Origin: Flavobacterium crocinum
GTDB lineage: Bacteria; Bacteroidota; Bacteroidia; Flavobacteriales; Flavobacteriaceae
Assembly: GCF_003122385.1 (NCBI RefSeq)
Contig: NZ_CP029255.1
Span: 558,001-622,000 of the forward strand
Direction: 5' to 3'
Length of the DNA: 64,000 nucleotides
A program made the translations under genes and the position numbers. Each line of letters opens with the position of its first letter. Position 1 is the stretch's first letter. The notes beneath the pieces are model-generated. The model had not been told where the DNA came from, did no database searches, and saw only the letters and a program-made list of their open reading frames with translations. Of the stretch, positions 50,481-58,991 are shown one piece after another.

Positions 50481-50576
50481 TCCCATTTCATTTTGCCTGT
50501 AAAAGGCTTTTTTAGCCTAAAATAGCATGTGCAATTAATTTTTTGCAAACATTATTTTTAAAAATCAGAATATGTC

Positions 50577-50584
50577 TATATTTG
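50577..50584 (+). promoter_or_regulatory. -7 box of pyrH
   Basis: TATATTTG is a perfect TAnnTTTG, 22 bp before the pyrH ATG. Confidence 0.65.
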
Positions 50585-50606
50585 CACAAATTAACGCGAC
50601 ACACAC

Positions 50607-51314
50607 ATGAAATATAAAAGAATTCTTCTAAAACTTAGCGGCGAAGCCCTAATGGGTGATTTACAATATGGTATCGACCCGAAAAGATTAGCTGAATATG
50701 CCGACGAAATTAAGCAGATTCACGATAAAGGAGTAGAAATTGCAATTGTTATTGGAGGAGGAAATATATTTAGAGGAGTTGCCGGTGCAAGCTCTGGAAT
50801 GGATAGAGTTCAAGGCGATTACATGGGAATGCTTGCTACCGTGATTAACGGAATGGCTTTACAAGGTGCTCTTGAAGACAAAGGAATGAAAACGCGTTTG
50901 CAGACGGCGCTAAAAATGGAATCTATTGCAGAACCATACATTAAAAGAAGAGCAGACCGTCACTTAGAAAAAGGCAGAATTGTAATTTTTGGTGCCGGAA
51001 CCGGAAACCCATATTTCACAACGGATACAGCTGCTGTTTTAAGAGGAATCGAAATCAACGCTGATGTTATCTTAAAAGGGACACGTGTTGACGGAGTTTA
51101 CGATTCTGACCCGGAGAAAAATGCATCTGCAGTAAAATTTGATTTCATCTCTTTTGATGATGTAATCAAAAAAGGATTAAATGTAATGGACACTACTGCA
51201 TTTACTTTAAGTCAGGAAAACAAATTACCAATCGTAGTTTTCGATATGAACAAAATCGGAAACTTATTGAAAATCTGCCAAGGCGATAATATTGGAACTG
51301 TAGTAAATATATAG
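50607..51314 (+). CDS. pyrH: UMP kinase
   Basis: A 235-residue hexameric kinase that makes UDP from UMP and [13 protein letters not shown] (8-17) starts the amino-acid-kinase fold, IGGGNIFRG (about 50-58) and [13 protein letters not shown] (about 130-142) bind nucleotide, and [13 protein letters not shown] is the family tail motif. It lies 70 bp before frr, the usual pairing in most bacteria. Confidence 0.97.
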   Translation: MKYKRILLKLSGEALMGDLQYGIDPKRLAEYADEIKQIHDKGVEIAIVIGGGNIFRGVAGASSGMDRVQGDYMGMLATVINGMALQGALEDKGMKTRLQTALKMESIAEPYIKRRADRHLEKGRIVIFGAGTGNPYFTTDTAAVLRGIEINADVILKGTRVDGVYDSDPEKNASAVKFDFISFDDVIKKGLNVMDTTAFTLSQENKLPIVVFDMNKIGNLLKICQGDNIGTVVNI

Positions 51315-51384
51315 TCATCAGGAACAGTTTACAGTCACACGACTTTAACTGAAAACTGAAAATAAAACTGAAAACTAAAAAACA

Positions 51385-51948
51385 ATGACTGAAGAAATAG
51401 ATTTTATTTTAGAAAGTACTGAAGAATCAATGAATGGTACGATTTCACACTTAGAAAAAGAATTTCTAAATATTCGTGCAGGAAAAGCTTCTCCGGCTAT
51501 GCTTGGAGGTGTATTTGTTGATTATTACGGATCTGCTACACCGCTTTCGCAAGTATCTAAAATCAGCGTTCCGGATGCGAGAACAATTACATTACAGCCA
51601 TTTGAAAAAAATATGCTGCAGGCAATTGAAAAAGCTATTTTGATCGCTAACATTGGCTTTAACCCAATGAATAATGGTGACATGGTAATTATCAGCGTAC
51701 CACCATTAACAGAAGAGCGTCGTCGTGATTTAGCAAAACAAGCAAAATCTGAGGCTGAAGATGCTAAAATTGGTATTCGTAATTCTCGTAAAGATGCTAA
51801 TACGGACATCAAAAAATTAGAAAAAGAAGGAACTTCAGAAGACATCTGTAAATCTGCAGAAGAAGAAGTTCAGAACTTAACAAACTCTTACATCAAAAAA
51901 ATCGATGAATTATTAGCTTTAAAAGAAGCTGAAATCATGAAAGTGTAA
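51385..51948 (+). CDS. frr: ribosome recycling factor
   Basis: A 187-residue protein that, with EF-G, splits the ribosome after termination. The tRNA-mimicking L-shape is reflected by the helical bundle ends, and the signature is present: VDYYGSATPLSQVSKISVPD, then the ARTITLQPF stretch and VIISVPPLTEERR. A T-rich terminator follows. Confidence 0.98.
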   Translation: MTEEIDFILESTEESMNGTISHLEKEFLNIRAGKASPAMLGGVFVDYYGSATPLSQVSKISVPDARTITLQPFEKNMLQAIEKAILIANIGFNPMNNGDMVIISVPPLTEERRRDLAKQAKSEAEDAKIGIRNSRKDANTDIKKLEKEGTSEDICKSAEEEVQNLTNSYIKKIDELLALKEAEIMKV

Positions 51949-51968
51949 TTAGTTTTGGAATAAAATAA

Positions 51969-52008
51969 AAAATCCGTCTGGTTTATTGTATCAGACGGAT
52001 TTTTTTAT
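51969..52008 (+). terminator. Terminator after frr
   Basis: AAATCCGTCTG pairs with CAGACGGATTT around an 11-base loop, followed by T residues. Confidence 0.88.
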
Positions 52009-52011
52009 TGC

Positions 52012-52019
52012 TATTTTTG
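52012..52019 (+). promoter_or_regulatory. -7 box of the DUF5686 gene
   Basis: TATTTTTG is a perfect TAnnTTTG, 47 bp before the ATG, immediately after the frr terminator. Confidence 0.6.
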
Positions 52020-52066
52020 CATACGAAAATTAAATTCTTTTCGTTTTTGAAACTATATCATTCTGT

Positions 52067-54562
52067 ATGAAGCTATTTTGTTTTTTGACTTTGTTTTTTA
52101 CGCTTACACTTCAGGCGCAAATTCAAATAAACGGAATCGTAACCGATTCAAATAACAAACCTCTTCCGTTTGCTACGATTACCACTTCAGAAAACAACAA
52201 CACTATTACAGATGTTGATGGGAAATTTATCTTCAAAATCAGTGCATCAGCAAATACTTTAACGGTTTCTTATGTTGGTTTTCAGAAGAAAACTATCGCA
52301 TTAATCAAAAACAAAACTTTTTATGCTGTTTCACTTGTACAACAGACAGATGATTTAAAAGAAGTTGTTGTTTCCAATGAAAATCCGGCTTTAACGATAA
52401 TCCGAAAAGTGATTGCCAGCAAATGGCAAAATGATCCGCAGAAAAAACTCAGCAATTTCGAATACAAAACCTACAACAAGCTTATTGTTACGGCAAATCC
52501 GGATTCTATAGACGGTAGAATCGATTCTTCGGCATCTTATAAAGATTTAGATAAAAAAATAATCAATGTAGATTCTTCTGATTATAAGTTTAAAGAAATT
52601 GTAAGCAAACAGCATTTGTTTCAAACAGAAAAAGTTTCGCAGTATCAGTTTACAAACAACAAATTAAAAGAAACGGTTCTCGGAACTAAAATTGCAGGTT
52701 TTAAACAGCCGATTTATGAAGTTTTAGCGTTTAATCTTCAGTCGATTTCGATTTATGACTCGAAGTACGAATTATTTGAAACCAAATACGAAAACCCAAT
52801 TTCAAATACAGCACCATCTAATTACAATTATAAATTATTAGATACGGTCAGCATCAAAGGACGTGACGCGTATATGATTTATTTCAAAAATAAGCAGAAA
52901 CGAAGATCTTCCGGTTTAGAAGGTGTTTTATATATTGACAAAGAAAATTTTGCTGTCGCTAAAGCCGTAATGCGAATCAAAGGTGTTTTGGATATCAGCG
53001 GTATTCATGAATTTGAATATATTCCGAAAGAGAAAATCTGGTTCCAAAGCAACACGACTTTTAAGATTGTAAAAGGAAAGAATGATGATGATATTAGAAT
53101 TCTTGGCGGAACGATTCAATTTGACGGCGATGTTGAAGAAAATTTTGAACCAAGAAAAAAAGTGGCATCAGATTTCACTTATCTGCTTTCTGAAAGTAAT
53201 AGCTTTGATGTTCGTTTCAACACCAACAATCCGGTAAAAAACCCTTCGCTTTATATCGAAATTAAAGACGATGCTGCTAAAAAACCAGAAAGTTTCTGGG
53301 AAGCCTACCGAAAAGAAAATCTGGATTTAAAAAGCCAAAAAACATATCAATTACTGGACAGTATTTCTGTCAGTAACCGAATTGAAAAACGTCTCGGAAT
53401 TGGCCGAAAAATCATTAATGGTTTTTATCCAATCGGACCTGTTGACCTGGATTTAAAAAAGATTATCAGTTATAATAATTACGAAGGTTTTCGTCTTGGT
53501 CTTGGTGGAATAACAAATGACCGTTTATCCAAAAATTTCCGCATTGAAGGTTATACTGCATACGGAACAAAAGATGGTGCTTTTAAATACAGTTTAGGAG
53601 CAGGTGTTTTATTGGATAAATACACCAATACCTGGTTTAACGGATATTATACAGATGACGTTCGTGAGATTGCAAGTACTGTTTTTGCCGTTGACAAACG
53701 TGTTTTTAAAATTTATGATCCACGCCCAATTAACATTAGTACTTTTTATGAATATACGGGATGGCGCGGTAATATCCAAACCAAAATTATTCCGAAGACA
53801 GAAGCTGTTTTAGAATTTTCAAGAAATTACATTGAACCAAAATTTGATTATTTATTTAATCATGATGGAAAATTGTATTCGAGTTATACGATGACTACTG
53901 CGATGCTGTCTATTGTTTGGGCACCTTTCAGCGATTTTATGCAGACTCCGACAGGAAGAAATGAATCAGAAAAAAGGTTTCCTAGATTTACTTTTCAGTA
54001 CACGCAATCTTTGCCGAATGTATTTGACAATGATTTTACTTTCAGCAAAATTGATTTTAAAGCTGAATACGAAAAGAAATACCTGAATCGTCAGAAAACG
54101 AGTTTACTTTTACAGGCAGGTTTAGCAATGGGAGATGTGCCGATTACACATTTATACAATACTTCTCCGAATAATTTAACCAAAGAAACGATTGTTCAAC
54201 GTATCACCTTTTCAGGAAGAAACGCTTTTGAAACCATGTTTTTTAATGAATTTTTCTCAAGCCAATATTTAATGTTCCAGATTAAACATGGTTTTGATCG
54301 TATTACGATTTTCAAAAAAATAAGACCTTCATTAGTTATCGTTTCCAGAATGGCCTGGGGTGACATGGAAAAACCGGAACAGCATGTTGGTCCGTCTTAT
54401 AAAACACTTGAAAGAGGATTCTACGAATCCGGATTAGAATTAAACAAAATCTACAAAGGTTTTGGTTTGGCTGGTTTCTATCGTTACGGACCCAATCAGT
54501 TATTGAAATTTGAAGATAATATTGCGGTTAAGATTTCGTATGTTCTTGATTTAGGACTTTAA
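52067..54562 (+). CDS. DUF5686 protein with carboxypeptidase-like regulatory domain
   Basis: An 831-residue secreted protein with a signal peptide (1-18, ending LQAQ). Residues about 20-95 form a carboxypeptidase-D-like beta-sandwich (GIVTDSNNKPLPFATITTSE). The remainder (about 110-831) is the DUF5686 domain, beta-rich and ending in a strand (AVKISYVLDLGL), so an outer-membrane barrel is likely. The architecture resembles TonB receptors without a plug. These proteins are common in Bacteroidota and have no known substrate. It is a single transcription unit. Confidence 0.85.
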   Translation: MKLFCFLTLFFTLTLQAQIQINGIVTDSNNKPLPFATITTSENNNTITDVDGKFIFKISASANTLTVSYVGFQKKTIALIKNKTFYAVSLVQQTDDLKEVVVSNENPALTIIRKVIASKWQNDPQKKLSNFEYKTYNKLIVTANPDSIDGRIDSSASYKDLDKKIINVDSSDYKFKEIVSKQHLFQTEKVSQYQFTNNKLKETVLGTKIAGFKQPIYEVLAFNLQSISIYDSKYELFETKYENPISNTAPSNYNYKLLDTVSIKGRDAYMIYFKNKQKRRSSGLEGVLYIDKENFAVAKAVMRIKGVLDISGIHEFEYIPKEKIWFQSNTTFKIVKGKNDDDIRILGGTIQFDGDVEENFEPRKKVASDFTYLLSESNSFDVRFNTNNPVKNPSLYIEIKDDAAKKPESFWEAYRKENLDLKSQKTYQLLDSISVSNRIEKRLGIGRKIINGFYPIGPVDLDLKKIISYNNYEGFRLGLGGITNDRLSKNFRIEGYTAYGTKDGAFKYSLGAGVLLDKYTNTWFNGYYTDDVREIASTVFAVDKRVFKIYDPRPINISTFYEYTGWRGNIQTKIIPKTEAVLEFSRNYIEPKFDYLFNHDGKLYSSYTMTTAMLSIVWAPFSDFMQTPTGRNESEKRFPRFTFQYTQSLPNVFDNDFTFSKIDFKAEYEKKYLNRQKTSLLLQAGLAMGDVPITHLYNTSPNNLTKETIVQRITFSGRNAFETMFFNEFFSSQYLMFQIKHGFDRITIFKKIRPSLVIVSRMAWGDMEKPEQHVGPSYKTLERGFYESGLELNKIYKGFGLAGFYRYGPNQLLKFEDNIAVKISYVLDLGL

Positions 54563-54891
54563 AGGATTAAATTCCAATTTTTTGAAATTGCTTCACCTGT
54601 TCGCTATCGCTCGAGTCCAAATTCCAATTTAAATTTCAATTTTAACGCAACGTTTGTGTCATCCTGACGAAGGAAGGATCGCACTAGAAACTCTGCATGC
54701 AAAATCGCCAATCTTTGTCGATTCCCGAGTGTGATCCTTCGTGCCTCAGGATGACAAAACAAACGAAATTCACGTAAAAAAACTTTGTCAAAGTTTAAAA
54801 CTTTGACAAAGTTCTGCTTGAAAAAAAAATCCCAAACTCCAATAAGAAAATTGGAATTTGGGATTTTATTTTTTTTTGGAGTTTCTAAAAT
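54563..54891. repeat. Repeat-filled gap after the DUF5686 gene
   Basis: The 329-bp gap holds no gene. It contains a GCTTCACCTGTTCGCTATCG tract (from 54591), a GTCATCCTGACGAAGGAAGG palindrome (54658-54757), an AACTTTGTCAAAGTT hairpin (54781-54811), and a TCCCAAACTCCAAT hairpin (about 54830-54867) that terminates the antiporter gene. Confidence 0.78.
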
Positions 54892-57162
54892 CTATGGTTT
54901 AAGAATCAAAACCGAAGGCGTATTATTCAGCCAAGTGCTTTGAGACTCAATTAGTTTTTTCCAGCTGTCAAGACTAATAATCATTAAATCCTGGCCATCC
55001 AGAAACTCTTTCTTTATAGTTCTGTCATTCATAATCATAATGTGATTTGGGGCAATCTGTTCTATAGATCGGATGGTTTCCTGAATCTCGCGAGTGCTTT
55101 TTACTTCACCGCTGGCATCCAGAACCGTGATCTGCGAACCATTATTATTGATTAATTTTTTAGCATAATCTATTAAAAAAGCATCTTCTTTACTAAAAAC
55201 CGGAATGAAAACCTGATTGATTTCTTCTAAATCTTTATCAATTAAAATACCCACCGGCATTTTAGTTTTTGCCAAAATATGACGGGTTCTTTCATCAAAT
55301 GGATTATTTTCAAACAAACCTTCTTTTCCGGTAAACTTATCAATCAAACGATCCGGATTTACAATTCGTGTTGTAAAACCAAGGATTTTTCCAAGCAAAG
55401 TTCCATCAAAAATAGATTGTCCTAAACCAATCAGCAATAAATCATATTCTCCATGATTTGCTGAATCAATAATATCGGTATCAATATCATTTGAAACTTT
55501 AAAAAGACTCACCACTTTTTGATTCAATCGATTGGATTCTTCGACAACCGGAATCAGCATTTTTTTCTCATGATCTTTCACGTCAAAAGAGTGAATTTCT
55601 GTACTCAATGACAAATGCATTGCTGTTACAATCGAATTATCCGGCTGTTTTTTAACCAAACTGTTGGCAATCTGAAGCAGTTTTTTTCCTCTTTCCGGCG
55701 TAGCAAACGAAAGCAGAATTTTATATTTACTCTTACTTCCTATTTCTTCCGGTACAGCCGTTTCTTTATCTTTAAAAATAAATCCGATAAAATCTAAAGC
55801 CGGGCCAGTCATAAAAGTCGTAACCAAAGCCATAATTACCATCATCGTAAAAATCTCTGTAGATAAAACTCCAAGATCGTAACCGATATTCAGAACAACA
55901 AGTTCCATCAAACCACGTGTGTTCATTAATGCTCCAATGGCCAAACTATCTTTCCAGCTTTGTCCGACAAATTTCGCTGCCAAAGCACTACCGAAAAATT
56001 TACCAGCTACAGCAACAGCAATAATTAAACCTGTAATTTTCCATAATTCGGGATCATTTAACAAACCAATTTGTGTACGTAAACCAGTAAATACAAAGAA
56101 TAATGGCAATAAAACGATAATGGCTACATCTTCTACTTTTTCAATAAATATGTTTCTAAATTTATTGTTTTCGGGCATAATTGCTCCTGCCAAGAAAGCT
56201 CCAAATAAAGCATGAATTCCGATTAATTCTGCTGCATAAGCAGAAACCAAAAGTGTAATAAAGAAAATCGCAACAACTGGTTTATTTAGACTTTCGCGCG
56301 TTGCATTTAAATCGCCTACACGTTTCAGGAAAGGACGAACGATTTTTAACATTATAATTACATATAAAATCGCTAAACCAATTACATACAATGAACTTGT
56401 AAATGAACCTGCCTTTACAATTGCAATTACAACAGCAAGAATACACCATGCAGTAATATCATCTGCGGCTGCGCAAGTGATCGCAATGGTTCCCAATTTT
56501 GTTTTCTGCATGCCACGTTCCTGAACTATCCTCGCCAAAACAGGAAAAGCCGTAATACTCATGGCAATTCCCATAAATAATCCGAAAGAAGAAAACTCGA
56601 CACCAATTGGGGCAAAAGTATGGTAGATAAAATAAGCCAGCGTTAATCCTAAAGCAAACGGAATTACAATACTGGCGTGGCTGATTACAACCGCATCATG
56701 AGCTTTGTTTTTTAGTACCTTAAGATCCAATTCCATTCCGATAACAAACATGAAAAGAATTAAACCAATCTGACTTAAAAATTGTAAGTTTCCTAAAGAT
56801 TCTTTTGGAAATAAAGCGGCTGAAAATTCAGGAAAATACATTCCGACCAAAGAAGGTCCAAGAACAATACCTGCAATCATTTCTCCAATTACAGATGGCT
56901 GGCCAATTTTTCTGAAAAACCATCCAAACAAACGTGCTACTAAAATAATAGTAACAATCTGAGCCAATAGAATAGCTAATGGATGCTGTAAATTATGAAC
57001 CATGGAATCCAGGAAGTCATTCCAATGATTGCTTTCGATTTGTTTTTTTACGATGTTGCGCCCCACTTCTAATGCGGCACCTTTTGAAATTACCCAATAT
57101 ATCAACGCCGTAAAACCACCGATAATTGTAATGTAAAATACAGAGTTTTTAATGTTATTCAT
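54892..57162 (-). CDS. cation:proton antiporter with C-terminal UspA-like domain
   Basis: A 756-residue CPA2-type exchanger. About 13 helices span residues 10-430. LFMFVIGMELDL and ITCAAADDITAWCILAVV carry the conserved Asp pair of the family, and GALMNTRGLMELVVLNIG lies near the end of the membrane domain. The last 300 residues are soluble and fit a UspA-like (universal stress) nucleotide-binding domain. It moves Na+ or K+ against protons. I start at 57162 because a TATTTG promoter-like box lies inside the longer open frame. No KefF/KefG-type partner is nearby. Confidence 0.9.
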   Translation of the reverse strand: MNNIKNSVFYITIIGGFTALIYWVISKGAALEVGRNIVKKQIESNHWNDFLDSMVHNLQHPLAILLAQIVTIILVARLFGWFFRKIGQPSVIGEMIAGIVLGPSLVGMYFPEFSAALFPKESLGNLQFLSQIGLILFMFVIGMELDLKVLKNKAHDAVVISHASIVIPFALGLTLAYFIYHTFAPIGVEFSSFGLFMGIAMSITAFPVLARIVQERGMQKTKLGTIAITCAAADDITAWCILAVVIAIVKAGSFTSSLYVIGLAILYVIIMLKIVRPFLKRVGDLNATRESLNKPVVAIFFITLLVSAYAAELIGIHALFGAFLAGAIMPENNKFRNIFIEKVEDVAIIVLLPLFFVFTGLRTQIGLLNDPELWKITGLIIAVAVAGKFFGSALAAKFVGQSWKDSLAIGALMNTRGLMELVVLNIGYDLGVLSTEIFTMMVIMALVTTFMTGPALDFIGFIFKDKETAVPEEIGSKSKYKILLSFATPERGKKLLQIANSLVKKQPDNSIVTAMHLSLSTEIHSFDVKDHEKKMLIPVVEESNRLNQKVVSLFKVSNDIDTDIIDSANHGEYDLLLIGLGQSIFDGTLLGKILGFTTRIVNPDRLIDKFTGKEGLFENNPFDERTRHILAKTKMPVGILIDKDLEEINQVFIPVFSKEDAFLIDYAKKLINNNGSQITVLDASGEVKSTREIQETIRSIEQIAPNHIMIMNDRTIKKEFLDGQDLMIISLDSWKKLIESQSTWLNNTPSVLILKP

Positions 57163-57275
57163 AACTCGTTCTTTTGATTTATTGCCGCAAATATCAGAAC
57201 TGAGTTTTAAGTGAAAAAGCAAATTACAAGCTAATTTTCAATGTATGTAACAAGTCCGAAAAACTTTGTAATAAG

Positions 57276-57995
57276 TTATAATTTTACCTTTTTTAAAAAA
57301 TCAGAACGATACGTTTCACTCAGGATTAAGGCCGTATTTTTATTATTTTCTTCTAAATGATGCAATACAATTTCGTTGTGATTGAAGAACTTTATCGCTT
57401 TTACAGCCACAATTTCTTTTTTGTTAATTCTACAAAAATCGGCATCAGGCAATTCATGTAAAAGGGTGTCGAATTTTACGTTTTTTAAGTTCATAAAACT
57501 TCCATCTGTCAGCAAAACTGTTTTATCGCGACTGTCACTTGCAGCTGTTGTGATGTATTGAATTTTATTAAAATACAAAAGTGTTTTCCCTTTATCAGTA
57601 TTCAGTTGCATGAACTTTCTGGAATTATCCGATTTCTCAAAACGTTCAAAAGCTTTTGTAATGGCTTTTTGAAGACGTTCCAGTTTTACCGGTTTTGTGA
57701 TATAATCTACCGCATCGATATTAAAAGCATCGGCAGCATAATCTTTATAAGCTGTACAGAAAATCACCAATTTATTTTCGAGCATTTCGGCCAGATGCAA
57801 GCCATCCATTCCCGGCATTTCGATGTCAGAAATTAAGAGATCGAAATCCAGATCCGGAATATCAGACAAAAGTTTCTCAGGATTATTAAATGTTTTGACG
57901 ATTTCCAGTTCCGGAATTTGTTCGCAAAGCATTTTCAAATAAGTCAATCCCGGAAGCTCATCGTCCAGAAGCAAGCATTTCAGTTTTGTATTCAA
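57276..57995 (-). CDS. LytTR-family response regulator
   Basis: A 239-residue regulator. The receiver domain has DDE (12-14) and the phospho-acceptor in LLISDIEMPG; DYITKPVKLERLQ carries the conserved Lys. A LytTR DNA-binding domain follows (about 140-235; CRINKKEIVAVKAIKFFN). The start overlaps the sensor gene by 38 bp. LytTR regulators often control surface proteins, polysaccharides or transporters; the target is unknown. Confidence 0.92.
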   Translation of the reverse strand: MNTKLKCLLLDDELPGLTYLKMLCEQIPELEIVKTFNNPEKLLSDIPDLDFDLLISDIEMPGMDGLHLAEMLENKLVIFCTAYKDYAADAFNIDAVDYITKPVKLERLQKAITKAFERFEKSDNSRKFMQLNTDKGKTLLYFNKIQYITTAASDSRDKTVLLTDGSFMNLKNVKFDTLLHELPDADFCRINKKEIVAVKAIKFFNHNEIVLHHLEENNKNTALILSETYRSDFLKKVKL

Positions 57996-58719
57996 GTAAA
58001 TCTATTTTTAAATGGGCAATATAAATGTCGTTTTCTATAAACTTATCGAGTTTGAAATTATTCTTGTAAATAATTCGAAGACGATGTTCTAATGTCGCGT
58101 GTCCAAAACCGCTTCTCTCCTTTTTCAGTACTTTTTTATCGGAGATTTTATTGGAAACCGTCATAAAAAAAGCATTGTCTTTGAATTCAAAAACAACCGA
58201 AATAAAAGCATCTGCACTTTGAAGATCGGCGTGTTTAAAAGCATTCTCTATTAAATCAATAGAAATCAACGGAGCTAATAAGGGCTGATCGTATAATTTA
58301 TCGTCTTCGTTTATATTCGTTTTAATCTTCAATTCGAAAAGCGGACTGATTTTAATTTTATTGATTTCAATTAGATTCAGTGCAAAATTGATTTCTTCTT
58401 TTGCCGTCACAAATTTCTTTTTGCTTTCGTACAAAATATAATCCAGCACATTGGCTAGTTTGTCTAATGCGAAATAAGTCTGATAAGCATGTGACTGAAT
58501 CGAATTTAAAATATTCTTAAACAAATGCGGATTAAGTTTTGACTCTAAATTCTCTAACTGAAGATCATTTACTTTTACTTCCAGCGCATAAAAACTCTTT
58601 TCGGCATCTTCTTTTGCTTTTTTGGCCTGCATCAATTGATAAATCATAAAACAAATGATGACAATCAGCAAAAAAAGAATCGCTAAAAAAATAAAAGTAG
58701 TAGTGTTGTTATCCTGCAT
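57958..58719 (-). CDS. LytS/His_kinase-family sensor
   Basis: A 253-residue sensor with one N-terminal helix (about 8-28), a short coiled coil and a His_kinase domain. LNPHLFKNILNSIQSHAYQT carries the phosphorylated His, and DLIENAFKHADLQSADAF is the N box of the ATPase part. It has no large sensory domain, so it probably reads membrane or partner signals. It shares a 38-bp overlap with its LytTR partner. Confidence 0.9.
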   Translation of the reverse strand: MQDNNTTTFIFLAILFLLIVIICFMIYQLMQAKKAKEDAEKSFYALEVKVNDLQLENLESKLNPHLFKNILNSIQSHAYQTYFALDKLANVLDYILYESKKKFVTAKEEINFALNLIEINKIKISPLFELKIKTNINEDDKLYDQPLLAPLISIDLIENAFKHADLQSADAFISVVFEFKDNAFFMTVSNKISDKKVLKKERSGFGHATLEHRLRIIYKNNFKLDKFIENDIYIAHLKIDLLEYKTEMLASGR

Positions 58720-58963
58720 TGTGATTGTTGTTTTTGTCTTTTGGCATCTTAAAATTCTTCCCTCCGAATTAAATTATCGAAGTTTTTTAATCAATCGAAG
58801 TTATAAAAATTATTTTTCATGATTTTAAATTCATGCAAAGATGAGAAAAGCTATCGATTAAATACTAAAAATGAATTGTATTATCATAAACAATAAACTT
58901 TCAAATTTGTGTTAACGTTAAGTAAAATACAGTGGTTAATTTATGATTTCGAGCACTTTTCAC

Positions 58964-58971
58964 TACATTTG
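58964..58971 (+). promoter_or_regulatory. -7 box of the MMPL transporter gene
   Basis: TACATTTG is a perfect TAnnTTTG, 20 bp before the ATG. The 272-bp gap before the gene shows no other feature. Confidence 0.65.
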
Positions 58972-58991
58972 CATCCATTTTTAAAGAATAT

